A stretch of DNA of 38,548 bases from Bremia lactucae (Eukaryota; Oomycota; Peronosporomycetes; Peronosporales; Peronosporaceae): the NCBI RefSeq assembly GCF_004359215.1, contig NW_027152195.1, forward strand, positions 198,049 through 236,596. The letters are read 5' to 3'. The position numbers and the translations under genes are program-made. How positions within the stretch are numbered: the stretch's first letter is position 1; every line of letters begins with the position of its first letter. A model generated the notes under the pieces. The model worked only from the letters and a program-made list of their open reading frames with translations. It searched no databases and was not told the origin of the DNA. Below are positions 19,361 to 29,971 of this stretch, in pieces.

Positions 19361-20288
19361 AACTTTATTTATACATTGGCAGCCACTTTGACCACAGACA
19401 TTAATACTACGGCCACAGACAAAACTACTATGGCCGCAGACATGACCACAATTTTGTAAGCTCGACTACCTTATAATGTTGAAGATGTCAGAAGTAAGAA
19501 AAAATGCCATTGAATAGTAACGGTTGTATCGGATCTTACCTCCCGGCTCACATCATATAAATGAGGACAGTTAATTCTGATCAATTACATCTACTCACAA
19601 ATCTATTAGCTACAAAGACAAGCAGAACATTCCATCTAAAATAAGCTGATTTTACCATAATTACATTAAAACAAACACTTTAAAGAAATAGACAGCAGAT
19701 TCGGATCCGCCCATTTTAACCGCAAATTTGTACATTTCAACACGGATTGGGCTAGATATCCTCAGCATTCTCAGCAGGCGTGGACATGGAGCAGCAGCAT
19801 AACTAGTGGAGGTGCTCAATCCACTTACATGCCAGCAAACCGCGCAATTTGGCTGTTTCTGCGGTCGTTTCGTTGTCATCCTCCTTTCCTTCAAGGTTTA
19901 ATGATACCATCTCGTAAGCAATTCCCGATAGATCTTGCTTGTACACATCTACGGCTCCCACGGCTTTAGGAGTCTTTTTCCTCTCCAGCATTCCTCAAAA
20001 CTGTTCTGCGCGCGCCATGTAGCCTTCGACACGCTTCATGATAGTTTCTTTTAAAAGGAAGGTTCTTCTCGTCTGTGCAAATTCTGTGTTGTGTATACCG
20101 CACGTCATATGTCGCTCTCTGATACAGGAAAGTAAATTTCAACGCACATTTTCACGCCCACCATCAAGTGCTCTAGCGCTCTTTTGTAAAATCAAAAGGT
20201 TTTGTAAGCTGTGATTGGTTAGATAAATTATCTGTGGCCGTAGTATTAAGGTCTGTGGCTTTAGCGGCTACCTAATATATAAAGTTCA
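19361..20288. mobile_element. Small TIR element T2 with GCCACAGAC subterminal repeats
   Basis: The left end (19361-19460) and the reverse complement of the right end (20195-20288) share AACTTTAT, GGCAGCC/GGTAGCC, and TTAATACTACGGCCACAGA. CCACAGAC or close variants recur up to four times at the left and twice at the right. Outer ends are uncertain and I find no clear target duplication. About 0.9 kb without transposase; the interior holds a VPS4-like fragment on the minus strand. Confidence 0.65.
19803..20190 (-). pseudogene. VPS4-like MIT domain fragment inside T2
   Basis: On the minus strand, pieces resembling the MIT domain and following linker of the ESCRT AAA-ATPase VPS4 appear in order: YKRALEHLMVGVK (near 20180-20140), a gap that could be an intron of about 75 bp ending TTTGCACAG, then KETIMKRVEGYMARAEQ (near 20050), a stop, and a linker with EDDNETTAETAKLRGLL (near 19860-19830). 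VPS4 would continue into its ATPase domain, but here the sequence runs into unrelated CKWIEHLH and a stop. So it is a truncated, non-functional copy of part of a host gene lying between TIRs. The family call rests on remembered motif resemblance. Confidence 0.55.
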
Positions 20289-20607
20289 TACGTAACTATC
20301 TTTTATGATTTTTCTATCTACTACGACTCAATAATATTAATAACAAATTATATATGGCGCTTTCTTGCGCACGGCACAATCGTGGCTTATGAAGATTGCC
20401 GGGTTTAATCTAAACTTAAACCAACCAATCAATAGAACTAATATCTTATTGCGCCACTATTACCAAATTTGGTAAGATTGGAACTATAAAGTCAAATTAA
20501 TTAAGATAATAGTTTTGCACTTCCTTACTGATTTCCTCTCATTGAAATTAATCTTTATTATTTCTCTTATAGGATATAATTTATATGTAACGGGTCACCC
20601 CGTTACA
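20289..20607 (-). repeat. 3' LTR of copy E (far end uncertain)
   Basis: On the minus strand it starts TGTAACGGGGTGACCCGTTACA at 20607. Only the first bases resemble the LTRs of copies B and C, so it may be a diverged subfamily. The low-coordinate end is set by the edge of T2 and was not confirmed by a CA end or target duplication. Confidence 0.5.
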
Positions 20608-20621
20608 TCACCCCCTTAACC
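20608..20621 (-). promoter_or_regulatory. Polypurine tract of copy E
   Basis: Minus-strand GGTTAAGGGGGTGA directly precedes the LTR start, parallel to the tract at 5748-5760. Confidence 0.65.
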
Positions 20622-21488
20622 AAAGTCACAGTAGTGACTGATGTGGAGTGACAGCGATAAACTATTACGTCTTTCCCAGTAATTTTTTGCGTTATTGGTT
20701 TCTTATTCGTATAACTCATTTTGATTGCATTATTGATTTTGTTCAAACTGCACATGGTGACGAAAACTCGTGCGCGTCGCCTGTGAGGTGACTGGTCACT
20801 GCTCTTTGCGATGGGAGTAGCAGGTGACATAACCCAGTCACCTCTAATTGGAGTAAGAGGTGACTTTCTCCCCGCAGTAGATGCATTAGCGTTTACTGAA
20901 ATATTTGCATCGCTAGCAGCTGCACTGAGCCGTGCAGCTGCCAGATGTCAGAATGCATCACCAGGAAAGGAGTCATTATAAGGATCGCTCCGAGGGTAAT
21001 GTTAGCGTTGACGTTTGCATGAGCTAACAGGAGAGGGACCGCAATACGTTGCGGCTCGCTCCCGAAAAGAATCCTTTGGTTGCCATCTAAGGGTACCTTG
21101 CTCGTTGGTTTGGTATTACCAACGATCGATACCATATTCTGTTACTCGACTCATCCAGGCTTCACAAGCCTGGTGAGAATGAAATAAAATTCTTCATCGA
21201 TGCCTTTTTCTGGCATCGGTGGTAAGCGGGCAAAGATGACAAACCTTTGTTCCAAGCTTGAACAGCATTTGTGTAGAATGTTAAAAGCATAGGCCGCAAG
21301 GCCTGGCTTGACAAACTGGATGTTTTCCGTGAACGGTTCAAAAAACGGACCGTAGTCGGTGCACGCTATAAATTGCACTGATTGTCTAAAGAGGCAGGGA
21401 TGTCTTGCCTCTCGTGGGAAGACTCATGCTCATGCTGTATTAAGGGTGTATGTCGTGCCCGTAAGGAGGCATACTCCCTTAAAGACTC

Positions 21489-21701
21489 TCATTGGAGGAC
21501 GCCCATCTCTTGTGAGATGCGCGGAAGGATTAAAAATCTCCAATTTCCCTCCGTCGAGGAGAATAGGTGTCGAACGAGACCCGGAATGTCCATTGTCAGC
21601 TGGTGGAGGGGATGGGGTTCCCAACTATCATGCGATAGTGGATACCCTCGCCACCAAACGAGATAAATCGTTCGAATCCCTTTCACCTCACGGTAGTTCA
21701 A
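21489..21701 (-). pseudogene. Chromodomain of copy E integrase
   Basis: Minus-strand frame with GIRTIYLVWWRGYPLSHDSWEPH and LTMDIPGLV. The aromatic residues and the WRGYP..H.SWEP signature are those of gypsy (chromovirus) integrase chromodomains, which can steer insertion toward marked chromatin. The usual R/K before WRGYP is W here. Between 20622 and 21488 I see only 3' untranslated element sequence. Confidence 0.75.
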
Positions 21702-22059
21702 GAAGGATCAACTGAAAATAAAATCTCATCACTCAAATCCGTCGATGGATGTGAAGGGGAGGAAAAATTGGGTCCGCCTCATTTTCCTAACCCCAGTCGA
21801 CATCGTGACTTGAATAATTTTCTCCTTTTTTTACGGGAGGACATGATCACGGGCGATCCCGTCGTCGCGACTTATTGACGACGGTCGACCGTGTTTCCCG
21901 CAAATAGCTGGAAAAAAACAGTGCGCAAGTCCTGGTTGTTCAACTTGCAATGAAAGGACACATCAATCCCTTTAAAACGAGCTGGCGACAGCTCGCCAAA
22001 AGATCTCTTCCTCGGACTGTCTGGTTCATAAGAACCAGACCTTACCCGAAACCCTCAAG

Positions 22060-23620
22060 CTATGGCTCGAAACCATCAGGCTTTGGCGAATATCTAGACC
22101 GTGCCGTTATAAATCGGAACCGGAAGAGGCCTCGTTCTGATGGTACGGGTGGAGACGCCCGACATAGAATACCTTTTTGATCGATTTTATGCAAATCATT
22201 TGATAACTAACCTAATGATTTAATTGATTCAAATACTGAATTATTAAAAAATCAGCATTATAATAACGAAAAAACACCTCCGATGAACCCTAAAAATATT
22301 AAAATATATAATGCATTTTTAAATGTAATGAATCGAATGCGTACGCATCCTACGAGCCAGCTCGATCGTGTACGCATTGCCTTGGCGCTGTTGTACACAA
22401 AACCGACCGATATATTTCCGGTAGTTAATTTTTACTGTCCAAGTTCGTCACGACATGTTTTGGTTGGTTTACCGTAAACAGTAGGACTAGATCATTAACA
22501 TTAAATGAAAGAATGTTTGCTCTTCTAATTTTGTCAGAGTTCCGTTTCGGTCGGTCCACCGCATCAGCGATGGAATCCTGTACGAAACGGACCACTGCTT
22601 CTCTAGCCAGCAGGAATTCTCCTGCTGACTCGATTTTGTTTTTGTCTTCAGTGCGACCGGTGCGCACTGCGGAAACGTCGTTCTCATCATTGGTAAGAGC
22701 AGTATTGTTCTCACAAACATTATTGTTTTGTATGCTGAGTTTTGCAGCAGTTTAGTTTGACCACTTCAATGTTAATTGAATCTACATTGGTATCCTGCGC
22801 ATTGACCGTAGAGTCAATGTGTGATGAGCAAGAGCTAGTTGTTCTTTGCTCAAGCGAGCCCCCTTTGAATAATAGTCACTCATAAACAAGGCGGGTATAC
22901 GTGGATGGCGTAAGCCGTTCGTGAAAAACGGTCTATGCTTTTTAGAAGCATACACTAAATTGCTGATGGCAAATTCTACCATCGGCAAGAAGTTGCTCCA
23001 CCTCGCAAAAAGAGTGGATGTGTTTGCGAAGAACCTCTTCGAGAATACGATTTACACGCTTTGTCCGACCATCTGATTCAGGATGGTCAAATGATGACAT
23101 TTTTAACTGTGGGTCAAGTGATTTGAACATTGTTTGCCAAAATTCCGCCGTAATCTAAGGTCTCGATCTGAGACCAGCTCACGGGGTAATCCATGGAGTC
23201 GAAACATCGTGTCAACAAAGACACGAGCACAGCCTTTGGCTGCAGCAAGATATACCATATTGCTGAGAAGATCAACAAAAACAAGATTACTATTATTCTT
23301 GTGATGGTCTTCGGATTTCCCGAAGACATAGTCCGTTGATACGGACTGCCAACACTCTGCCAGAACAGGTAGAGGTTGTAAGAGAGCCCGGGAGGAAGCA
23401 CTGGGCTTCACCCGTTGACAAACTTCGTAAGCACGTACGTACTTGCGGAGGAAATCATACTGGCGTGGCCAGTAGAAGTCGCGACATATCGTGAGATAGG
23501 TCTTCTCACGTCCACGATGACCACTTATTGGTGCATCGTGGCCTCATACATGATGCGTAAACGCAAATCATTATGGGTAGGGACGACGACACGAGGTGTG
23601 TCGCAAGCAATGGCTGTGTA
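22060..23620 (-). pseudogene. Integrase of copy E (broken)
   Basis: Minus strand: zinc region (about 23620-23400), catalytic core (23370-23130, STDYVFG, LVFVDLLSNMVYLAAA, LVSDRDLRLRR), the Glu-containing FDHPESDGRTKRVNRILEE (23090-23040), MVEFAISNLVYAS and FFTNGLRHPRIP (22980-22890), and the C-terminal domain (22667-22430, with NILSFNVNDLVLL). GRLHPYHQ-type sequence appears near 22150. An AT-rich insertion (about 22176-22335) separates the last two. At least three frame breaks. Confidence 0.8.
22176..22335. other. AT-rich insertion in copy E integrase
   Basis: In copy B the bases matching ...CCGAC and ...ACGCATCCTA are adjacent (6058-6095), but copy E has roughly 150 bp of very AT-rich sequence between them. 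No TIR or target duplication is evident by eye. Could be a small transposon or a template-switch insertion. Confidence 0.5.
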
Positions 23621-23971
23621 ATACAGTAATTTATTCCGTGTTGTGTATCGATCCGCTAGCTCGATGCAATTTTGACAATCCTTTGAAGGATAGTTGTATT
23701 GGATGTTTTAATGTAGTTTATCAACCCTTTAAGAGCCTTATCTTCTTGATAAGCTCTTCTAACGTCGTCAAGAAATGTTGACAACGGAACACTTATTGTT
23801 GCAACAGTGGACTTAGCCTCGCTGTTGTTTTGCGCTGCCAGCTCAAATCGGGCTGGCGTGAAAGGGCATCAGCGACAACATTAAGTCAACCTGGTTTGTA
23901 TTGCACGAAGAAGTTATACTCCACGAAGAAAGACAATCATCTCGTCATTCTTTGCAAGAGGTGTGGATTGC

Positions 23972-24330
23972 TTACGGCCGTGTGTAATGACGCATGAACG
24001 GTCTATCTCCGAGGAGATAGACCCTAAATTTAGCCAGCGCGCATTTCATAACAAGGAGTTCAATGTCATGCGCTGGATAATTGTATTCAGGTAGTTGAAG
24101 CTGACGCGACTGATAGCAGACGACACACTCTGCGTCATCTGTGTCATATTGCGACAACGCACAGCCGATTGCAAAATTGCTGGCGTCACAGACCACATGA
24201 AATGGTATGTCTTGGTCCGCAATCGCCAGGATTGGCGATTGCATCAAACTTTGCTTGATACCATCACAGCAAATGCTGACAATCAGCGTTCATGACCATG
24301 TTACGTATTTACTCGACAAAGAAGAAATAA
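23972..24330 (-). pseudogene. RNase H of copy E
   Basis: Minus strand 24247-23972: MMQSPILAIADQDIPFHVVC, DASNFAIGCALSQYD (first catalytic Asp), VCYQSRQLQLPEYNYPAHDIE (Glu), KFRVYLLG. The frame is open over 91 codons, the best preserved RNase H in the window. The terminal Asp-containing motif is disturbed near 23990. 23621-23971 is degenerate tether sequence. Confidence 0.8.
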
Positions 24331-24334
24331 ACAC

Positions 24335-24700
24335 TGTCATTTCGGTATAATTGCGGGAGTACTTGTGTAAGTATGCCGCTAAGTCGAGGAAATTTCGAAG
24401 TCCACTGGCCCAGGCCAGTCTGTGATCGCCTTGTTGTTTTCCGGATCAGGGCGTACACCGTGTCTACCCGCGAAGCACCCAAGAAGTGGCGTTACGCTTG
24501 CAGCTAATGTACACTTCTTGAGATTTGCATGCAACTTATGCTTATGCATAAGTGTAAGAACCTTTTGGACGTGGGTACGATGTATTTCAACGTCCGACTT
24601 TTCGTTCGTGGCTCTGCTATGAGCGAAGACGTCATCGTAATAGCTCAGTGTGAAATCCCACACATCTGTTAAATGTTGCAGGGGCATCAATTAGCCCGTG
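24335..24700 (-). pseudogene. RT palm of copy E (fingers deleted)
   Basis: Minus strand 24690-24379 encodes DFTLSYYDDVFAHSRA with the YYDD catalytic box, HVQKVLTLMHKHKLHANLKKC and GVRPDPENNKAI. Compared with copy A (610-1035), about 410 bp of fingers and early palm are missing at about 24705, so the polymerase is not functional even apart from frame breaks. Confidence 0.8.
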
Positions 24701-24704
24701 CCAT

Positions 24705-25105
24705 TATCATTAGGCAACTCGCACAGTACGAATTCAAGGAACATATCCTTGAATTCGATAAAATTCTTGTATAAAGGATCTGTCTTTAAAGACTCCCAGC
24801 TAGGGACGTAAAACGTTCAGTCCGAGTCTTCTCATCGCGGACACTTTCGTCCATCGATAAGCTGCTGAAAACCCATTCATTCTTAGGAAATACTATTGCC
24901 GATTTTGGGGGATATCCTCTCCAACTGCCACTAGACGTGGTTGCAACCGCAGCGAGATCGCTACGATCGACTCTCCAGTCGATCGAGGACTTTCGCACTG
25001 TCTCTTATAGACAAGCGTTTCTAATCTCTTGGATGTTACTTCTTATGCAAACATCCTTGTTTTGTACCACTCAACCCATTCGAGTGGTCGAACTTCGACG
25101 CTGCC
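24705..25105 (-). pseudogene. Linker region of copy E
   Basis: Minus strand 24998-24786 has SSLSMDESVRDEKTRT, matching copy A at 2050-2110, and a further piece near 25090 matches copy A's linker at 2600-2640. Gag and protease are absent beyond it; 25106-25175 is unrecognised. Confidence 0.6.
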
Positions 25106-25175
25106 TGTCTTTATTGATTCCTCTTATAGGAACGAATGTCAAATCGAAAGATTCTAAGTGGCATTGCTATCAAAA

Positions 25176-25220
25176 GTCGAGCCAATATGGGATTCGAACC
25201 CACGCCCTTTCGGACCAGTG
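25176..25220 (-). pseudogene. tRNA 3'-half-like fragment
   Basis: The minus strand has a T-arm GTGGGTTCGAATCCCAT with an exact B-box GGTTCGAATCC, preceded by a short variable-arm-like GGTCCGAAAGGGC as in class II (Leu/Ser) tRNAs. No A-box, anticodon arm or matching 5' acceptor strand lies upstream on that strand; gypsy RNase H sequence starts instead. So this is at most the 3' half of a tRNA gene or a tRNA-derived insert. Confidence 0.45.
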
Positions 25221-25221
25221 C

Positions 25222-25312
25222 CCCGATGGCACTGCCGAATCCAAATTGGCCTTTAAGTGTCGTCTGTGACGCATCGGATTTTGCCGTTGGTAGTGGTCTG
25301 TTACAGTTGCTC
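25222..25312 (+). pseudogene. Isolated RNase H fragment of a D-like gypsy
   Basis: The plus strand encodes MALPNPNWPLSVVCDASDFA, then VGSGLLQ, nearly the same as element D at 15060-15145 and in the opposite direction to copy E. No other part of that element is nearby, so it is a ~90 bp orphan fragment abutting the tRNA-like piece. Confidence 0.8.
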
Positions 25313-25425
25313 ACTACTGTGATTATGAAGCCAAGAAATAATTGCCAATAATAACAAGGGTGCGACTATTGCCACAGACGTTTTGACGAATGCCAGAGAC
25401 AAGACACCTTTGAGTGGCTAAATGG

Positions 25426-27141
25426 TTTCTTTGTTAATCCTAAATATTGAAATAATAATACCCTACTCATTTCCTGACTATTCCTCCCTGCAATTTCAGC
25501 GAGTCGCGCAATAAAAACAGTTTTTAAGCACATAATGGACTCAATTTTACCGTCGAATCTGCTGTCAATGCTCAGAATAGACTCCCTGCAGCCACCAATC
25601 AGACTTGTTTAAGTCATTCATAATTCTCGCGAAGCCATGGAAAAGGCATTGAATAAAATCGCACTTGGCAAATTGTTGCATCGAGTTGATTACACGAGCT
25701 AATTCTCCGGGGACGCACGTATAATCGCGGTATACTTGCGCAACTTCACTACGTCGATTTCGCTAGATCGCATTTCAAGACCACCTTCAAATGGCCGACT
25801 GATATGCAGCACCGTCACATCTTGATGGTGAATTTTCTTTTTTCTTGCAGCAAGAGCCGTACGCGTCTGCGATCACGAAAACCCTTTCTTGTGTAAATAT
25901 GGAGCCCACAACCGTCGCTTCTTTACTAGTGACAACACACAAAAAACAAATACAGTTAATACAAGCACTTTGGTGCAAGGGTCAATCGAGAGATGAAGAA
26001 AGCACCGTTGAGCATGTACATAGGCGTCAAGAGCCCGCTTCTGCTGATCGACGTTGGCAGGCGGGAAGAAGTGTGTACACGACGTCTTGCGTGATAGCTT
26101 CACCCACGATAAGCGTGCGGGGCTGCGGATGCAGAATATGCAACACGGGGAAAGCGCGCGATGCGTCTGCTTCAAGTCAGCAGTCTAAGCTCGCAAAAAT
26201 GCGTCCGCCATAGTGAATGCGAATTTACATAATGGCAAAACCGTTTCAGTAACGCGAAATTTTATAGGGAATATAAAAACAATTATACTTAAATAATTAA
26301 TAAAGAAAAAAATACTAAATAATGAAAATATAAAAATATACCAAAACTATTAACAAATATATTAAAATATACCACGCATGTATAATATATCATGAAGAGG
26401 CATGATTGGAGGCGTTGCTATTTAGCTTTACTATAGAACGAAGGATACTACAATCTTGTCTTAAATCATTCGCATTAATTTTAGTACGTGTATCCTGTTT
26501 TTATGGCGAGGAAACCCAGTTTTGGATGAAAACCTCTAATCGTCATGCACTATGTACTAGAGATAACGAAGCATACAATCATGCGTCCTTGCTCGGACAG
26601 GTCCTACGATTATGACCAAACTGGTGGCACATTCCGCACTTTCTGGTTTGGCGCTTTTTAATTCTTTCAGCTGCTTGTTATGATGGGATCCGCTTCTTCT
26701 TTGGGCGCCTTCTTTTTTAGAATAGATGGAGCGTTGATGTGTGGCCAGGAAGAGGTAGCGGGGGTAGGACATCAAAGTTTTGCAGCATGCCAGAATTGAA
26801 CATATTGCAGCATTTAAGATCATACGTTAATTAGAGCAGGATATGTGTCAAATATCGTCTGAACAGCAGAAAACGTAAATGAAACAGTATTACAGAGTCT
26901 TCAGCTACTCCAAAGTTAATGATTACGTGACAGATTGAAGCATGCTAAAACTCCGTCGTATGCTTATGATAAATTTTTATGAAAAACAACACCTTGAATC
27001 CATATCTCATCACAGTGCCTTCTCTGCCTCATGGCTAAGATCAAGTGTAGCATATCTCTTCATGATCCCAAGCTTGTGTATACTATCGTACGTATATTAT
27101 ACATTCGTGATATATATATATTTCTCATTAATTATTTTAAA
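25426..27141. other. Interior of element P, left part, unrecognised
   Basis: About 1.7 kb without a recognisable domain. Protein-like pieces on the plus strand include DSILPSNLLSMLRIDSLQPP (25530-25590), REAMEKALNKIALGKLLHRV (25633-25690) and an open frame at 25845-26213; none can be named. 26220-26400 is AT-rich. A minus frame at 26823-26557 is open but featureless. It may hold decayed captured host sequence or a decayed transposase. Confidence 0.35.
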
Positions 27142-27470
27142 GGAAGCGTTATCCATCCACTACCCAAACGTTAACCACCACCCCCTTAATTTGTTTTGAT
27201 TGGCTGTAATCCACCTTTCTGATTGGCTACAGTTAGAGGTAAGGTACAGAAAATTGTGCTTCTGGTTGGTCAAAGATAATGAACGCAACTGTAAGAATTT
27301 CAGCACCAGATGACACTTACCTTCAAATTGCAACCTTACCTGTTACAACGAATATATCAAAATGAACACTCTTGCTCCCCCCACACAATTGCCCATGCTT
27401 CTCTTGCTGAGGTTCAAGCTGTTGTAAAGGCCCATGCAACATCACAGGGATATGTCATTGTTGTCAAGCG
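27142..27470 (+). repeat. Left TIR of the MULE
   Basis: Landmarks in order, each found inverted on the right: GGAAGCGTTATCCATC, GATTGGCTGTAATCCACC, CAGAAGCACAA-type sequence, CAACTGTAAGAATTTCAGC, CCTTCAAATTGCAACCTT, ATATCAAAATGAACAC, GGCCCATGCAACATCA. The first codons of the transposase frame at 27310 lie inside the repeat. Confidence 0.8.
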
Positions 27471-29449
27471 TACCAAGAAGGTTGGCAACAGGAAGGAAGG
27501 CGTTGACAAGGTGGTATACTAATAGTGCTCACAATCAAAAGCTCCTGTTGTGCACAGTGGCCCAGGCGAGCGTACGAGGCCAAGTCGGAGCAGTGGCTGA
27601 CCTTTCAGAGCCAACATACGCAATTATGAAAACCAATGGCTTATTGAAGTAATCAACGCTGAATACAACTATGAGGCGTTTGCGCATTCGAGCGCGCATC
27701 CGCAGGGACGCACTGGCATGCTCACACCAGAACAAAACCAAAGTGTATTGGTTTTTTTACGTGCACTTGTTCCAAACAGCCGTATCACTACCTCAATTCG
27801 ACAGAATGAAGGTGGTGTGCTGACAGGCCAAGACGTTCGCAACATTAGAAATAGGGAACTGTCCAGGATGCTCATCGGCCACTCACTCATTTCAGCTCCG
27901 CTGGACAGCCTTGGTGACGGCTCCCGCCACTTCTCACAGATTGACAGGGAGCAAAAGCTCAACCACCTTCTGGTCATCTCACCCTGCGCCCGTGAGATCT
28001 GCCAAAAGTTTTGTGCCGGTAAAGTGTGGCTACTGGATGCAACATACAAGATAGACAAGTTTGGAAGGCCTCTGTTCCATGTTATTGGTGCCACATCGTC
28101 CCACCAGAGCTTAACCTTTGCTTACTGCTTTATGCAAAGAGAGACAGCTGCAGATTACCGTTGGGCCGTGCACCACCTTCGAGATGTGTTTGAAGAATAC
28201 AACCTCCCCACTAACAATGTCGCCTTTGTGACTGATCGTCAGTTTGCGCTCATGAGTGCACTTGATGACAATTTGCCCACTGCCAACATGCTCCTGTGCA
28301 GGTGGCATATCAACAAAAATATCCAATCAAGCACAAAGCAGGCTTCACAGCAGAAACATGGGAGGCATTTATGAAGGCATGGAATGCTCTGATCAGTGCC
28401 ACCACTGTTGAAAGTTACCAAGAACAATCCCAGGTAAAATTTTGTCTTCCTTTTATAGAAGGCTTCTTAACCGTGATTTATCTTAACAGTTGTCACCAAA
28501 TCCGGAACATCCAGGCAATGCATGAGGGAGAGATCCCAGCGCACGTCGTGACCTACTGCAATGACACCTGGCTGGTGTACGAGGAGAGGTTTGTGCCAGC
28601 AATTTAATGCGAAAAGAAGCATTATGGACACATCTCAACGTCACGTGTGGAGATCGCACATGCAGCTCTCAAGAAATGGATCGGGATGTCAACAGGTATG
28701 TGTATCTTTCAGTTAAGTCACATGAGGTCCATGCTTTCGATGACAGATAAGTGCATTTTCAGGTCACCTACTGGCAGTTGATGGCGCAGTTTGGCTCGCA
28801 TGTGAAGGCCAGCTGGCTGCTATTGTACAGCAAAATGCAGCAGAGTGGGCAATAGTCAACCTGGGATTGGGACCGCTTTTTTGTAGGTGATGGAAAAGAT
28901 CTCTGTGCATGCACTGCGCGGCGCATACCAGCTACTTCATTTGCAGGAGCAGAATGAAGAGGTGAGCAACATATGTCTTGGTCTTTTTAGATTAACAATG
29001 GGGTTTCCATGCCAACATGACATGCACCGCCGCAGCCGCAGCCGGTTAATGGTAGCGCTAACCTTTAATGACTTCGATCAGCATTGGTGGTAGGTCCAGC
29101 CACAGCCGCCAAATGTTGCAGATGTTGTTCTACCATCAATGGAGGCAGCGTTGAAGAGAATTGCAGATGGATATGATGATTCTGAGGGTTATCGTAAGCG
29201 CATGCTTCTTGAGCGTGTGCTTGAGGTCTCCAATGATGTTGTTGTCAGAGATCCTGTGCGAGCAGAAACGCGAGGCCGGCCAACAGGGTCAACACGCGCT
29301 TGCTATCCGCGTTTGAGCTCGCAGATGCAGCTGCTAATCCTGCACCTCGTCGACGCTGTAGACGGTGTTCCCAGTCAGGGCACAATGCACGTACATGTCG
29401 CACAGTTTTAAATGTAGAAATAGAAGCACAAGAGAATCGAGAAGTAGCA
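27310..29449 (+). pseudogene. MULE transposase with FAR1-like and SWIM-type zinc regions
   Basis: Domains in order: FAR1-like DNA-binding remnant (27400-27690, HATSQGYVIVVKRTKKV, stops, then CP-FRANIRNYENQWLIEVI); MULE transposase core open at 27718-28374 (KVWLLDATYKIDKFGRPLFH with the first acidic residue, FVTDRQFALMSALDD with the second, MLLCRWHINKN); AWNALI region (28380); possible introns at 28435-28489 and 28696-28763; SWIM-like zinc part MGFPCQHDMHR with FNDFDQHWW (29000-29093); C-terminal knuckle CRRCSQSGHNARTC at about 29355-29396. Stops at 27521, near 28605, 28885 and elsewhere indicate a pseudogene. It would catalyse cut-and-paste transposition. Confidence 0.85.
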
Positions 29450-29934
29450 TGTAATGGGGCACACATCGGTTGGAGAACCGTTGTTGTCGTACATTTACTT
29501 TATGGCCGAAATACCCTTTTATCTAATTCTAAGATAGTTAGCTACTTAAATTCCATTAATTATGGGTAACAAATGTGGTCGCCGCCAGATATAAATCTTG
29601 CGGCCGAAATCAATTTTAAATTAGCTAGGGTAACTTTTAATAGATTTAAAGTTGAAATAAAGTGCAGTCCACCTTTTGATCTTAAAGCGTTAAGTGCCTT
29701 TCTAAGGCTTGCGCATTGATCTGTAAGAGATAGAAGCCTTTCTAAGGTATATCCTCTTGGGCACTAGTTGCCATTTGGTTCTACGAACCCTGAATCCCTT
29801 GAACTAGGATTTCTTAAGCTTTAATAGCTTGTACGACTTCCTGAGTTGTTAAACCCATTAGTTCAATAGAACTTAGTGACTCTCTGAGTCTGAAAGTCTT
29901 CCTCTGAATTTAGGAGCGAGGTAGCTCCGCTACA
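29450..29934 (+). repeat. Solo family-2 LTR inserted in the MULE
   Basis: 485 bp, starts TGTAATGGGGCACACATCGG and ends GCTCCGCTACA, aligning fully with both LTRs of element D. An exact target duplication TAGCA lies at 29445-29449 and 29935-29939. It is therefore a family-2 insertion reduced to one LTR by recombination. Confidence 0.93.
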
Positions 29935-29971
29935 TAGCAGATGTGTAAATTAGACCATCTTTGCACACATT

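Larger units (their letters stand above)
20289..25105 (-). mobile_element. Family-1 Ty3/gypsy copy E, 5'-truncated
   Basis: Minus-strand order: linker (25105-24705), RT palm, RNase H, integrase, chromodomain, 3' UTR, polypurine tract, LTR start. Gag, protease and the 5' LTR are missing. Amino-acid motifs match copies A and B closely (HSRATNEKSDVEIH against HSRAMDGKTDVEVH). Every domain carries frame breaks. Confidence 0.8.
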
